DNA of 33,338 bases from an uncultured bacterium (GTDB taxonomy: Bacteria; Verrucomicrobiota; Kiritimatiellia; CAIKKV01; CAITUY01). The stretch is taken from assembly GCA_903958395.1 (NCBI GenBank), contig CAJBSZ010000139.1, positions 1 to 33,338 on the forward strand, given 5' to 3'. The notes beneath the pieces were generated by a model that made no database searches, was not told the origin of the DNA, and worked only from the letters and a program-made list of their open reading frames with translations. Below are positions 32,298-33,338 of this stretch, in pieces (position 1 is the stretch's first letter; each line of letters opens with the position of its first letter). The translations under genes were made by a program, and so were the position numbers.

Positions 32298-33245
32298 ATG
32301 ATGAATACGAGTAACATGAAGATTTTTACAGGAACAGCTCACCCGAAGTTGGCGCAGAGTATTGCCGACAGCCTGGGTCTTCCCCTGGGTAAGGCGGATG
32401 TCAAGCGTTTCCCGGATGGGGAGACCTGGGTGAAGATCCTGGAAAATGTCCGGGGCAAGGATGTGTTCGTCGTGCAGCCGACGTGCCACCCTCCGAACGA
32501 GAACATCATGGAGCTGCTGATCATGATTGATGCGCTGCGGCGCGCCTCGGCGGCTCGCATCACGGCGGTATTGCCCTTCTACGGGTATGCGCGGCAGGAT
32601 CGCAAGGATCAACCCCGTGTTCCCATTACAGCCAAACTGGTGGCCAATCTCCTGGTGGCATCCGGAACGAACCGGTTGCTGACCATGGATCTGCATGCCC
32701 AGCAGTTGCAGGGATTCTTTGACATTCCGGTAGATCATCTCTATGCCGCCCCGGTGCTGGGCAAGTATTTGATTGATAAGAAACTCACGAATCTGGTTGT
32801 GGTCTCGCCGGACACGGGTGGATTAAAAATGGCGCACGCCTACTCGGAGATGCTGAAGGCGGGCCTGGCGATTGTGGCCAAGCAGCGCAAAGGCCCGAGC
32901 GAGGTGGAAGCCATGACCATGGTGGGTGATGTCAAGGGGTGCAACTGCGTTCTGGTCGATGATCTGGCCACTACTGCCGGGACGTTGACCTCGGCGGCGC
33001 GCATTCTCAAGGAGAATGGGGCTGAAAATATTTTTGCGGCGGTGTCGCATGCCGTGTTGACGGATGTGGGCATCGAGCGGCTGAAGGCCTCCCCCATCAG
33101 GGAGCTGGTGACGACCGATACGGTTCCCCTGACGGTGAAGACCAACGGGTATCCGGTGACGGTGCTTCCGGTGGCCGGATTGCTGGGGGAAGCCATTATC
33201 CGCATTCATGACAACCAGTCGGTCTCATCATTGTTTAAACTTTAG
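32298..33245 (+). CDS. prs: Ribose-phosphate pyrophosphokinase
   Basis: This PRPP synthetase of 309-315 residues makes 5-phosphoribosyl diphosphate from ribose 5-phosphate and ATP for nucleotide, histidine and tryptophan synthesis. Family blocks are MKIFTGTAHPKLAQSIADSL, RFPDGETWVKILENVRGKDV, LPFYGYARQDRKD, TMDLHAQQLQGFFDIPVDHL, VVSPDTGGLKMAHAYSEML and the PRPP loop VLVDDLATTAGTL. The C-terminal block is RIHDNQSVSSLF. Starts at 32298, 32301 and 32316 are all in frame and none has a strong ribosome site; CGAG before 32316 is the nearest. It follows tRNA-Gln almost directly and precedes rplY, a common bacterial order. Confidence 0.95.
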   Translation: MMNTSNMKIFTGTAHPKLAQSIADSLGLPLGKADVKRFPDGETWVKILENVRGKDVFVVQPTCHPPNENIMELLIMIDALRRASAARITAVLPFYGYARQDRKDQPRVPITAKLVANLLVASGTNRLLTMDLHAQQLQGFFDIPVDHLYAAPVLGKYLIDKKLTNLVVVSPDTGGLKMAHAYSEMLKAGLAIVAKQRKGPSEVEAMTMVGDVKGCNCVLVDDLATTAGTLTSAARILKENGAENIFAAVSHAVLTDVGIERLKASPIRELVTTDTVPLTVKTNGYPVTVLPVAGLLGEAIIRIHDNQSVSSLFKL

Positions 33246-33271
33246 GTTAAGGCGAAAGGGAAAAGGTAAGT

Positions 33272-33338
33272 ATGGCGAAGGAAATCAAACTGACTGCGAG
33301 CACGCGCGAAACATCCGGAACATCCGCCGCGAAGGCAT
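33272..33338 (+). CDS. rplY: 50S ribosomal protein L25/Ctc, 5' part (cut by window end)
   Basis: Twenty-two codons are visible (MAKEIKLTASTRETSGTSAA...). This matches the start of the general-stress-type L25 (Ctc), which binds 5S rRNA. AAGG lies about 6 bases before ATG 33272. The prs-rplY order, usually followed by pth, is widespread and supports the call despite the short sequence. The rest lies outside the window. Confidence 0.8.
   Translation, partial: MAKEIKLTASTRETSGTSAAKA

Overview
The window looks like a GC-rich chromosomal contig from a heterotrophic, glycan-degrading bacterium of the PVC superphylum. Kiritimatiellota or Lentisphaerota are the best guesses. This is an inference from gene content: a UroD-like protein, a XylR-type regulator (LacI-like sensor fused to an AraC DNA-binding domain), GH78, GH2 and GH130 enzymes, DUF4159, and abundant simple-sequence or palindromic repeats between genes. 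No phylogenetic marker was compared.

Layout. Positions 1-4908 (+) hold a glycan-catabolic run: the 3' part of a GH78 alpha-L-rhamnosidase-like gene, an aldo/keto reductase, a UroD-family protein and a XylR-like regulator. Positions 5206-8586 (+) encode a large secreted GH2 enzyme, preceded by a hexamer-repeat hairpin and a LacI/cre-like site. Positions 8715-10559 (+) encode a B12-binding radical SAM protein of the RiPP-maturation type with no visible precursor peptide. After a roughly 600-base gene-free stretch come a GPH sugar symporter and a GH130 mannoside-phosphorylase-like enzyme (11176-13676), then an MFS carrier (13827-15113). Positions 15495-20004 (+) hold a lone corrinoid protein, a secreted unknown, an ECF sigma factor translationally coupled to an anti-sigma-like membrane protein with two DUF4159-like domains, and a zinc-ribbon/coiled-coil protein.

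A minus-strand run follows. In transcription order (29475 down to 20017) it is an AraC regulator, a copper P-type ATPase, an outer-membrane barrel protein, accD, accA, a carboxyltransferase fused to an AccB-like biotin carrier, a small unknown protein and a GT4 glycosyltransferase. The final plus-strand block is MGMT, bioA, ispE, tRNA-Gln(UUG), prs and the start of rplY (L25/Ctc).

The most thought-provoking locus is accD-accA-(OadA::AccB). The position where accB and accC would be expected holds one chimeric protein that keeps the oxaloacetate/pyruvate carboxyltransferase active-site motifs and carries an AccB-type biotinyl domain. This suggests, without proving it, that malonyl-CoA could be made by transcarboxylation from oxaloacetate instead of by an ATP-dependent biotin carboxylase. 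Other items worth a second look are two cloverleaf-like palindromic elements (one inside a coding region), a diverged relative of the first of them, a tRNA gene that overlaps the 3' end of ispE, and the sigma/anti-sigma/DUF4159 module.
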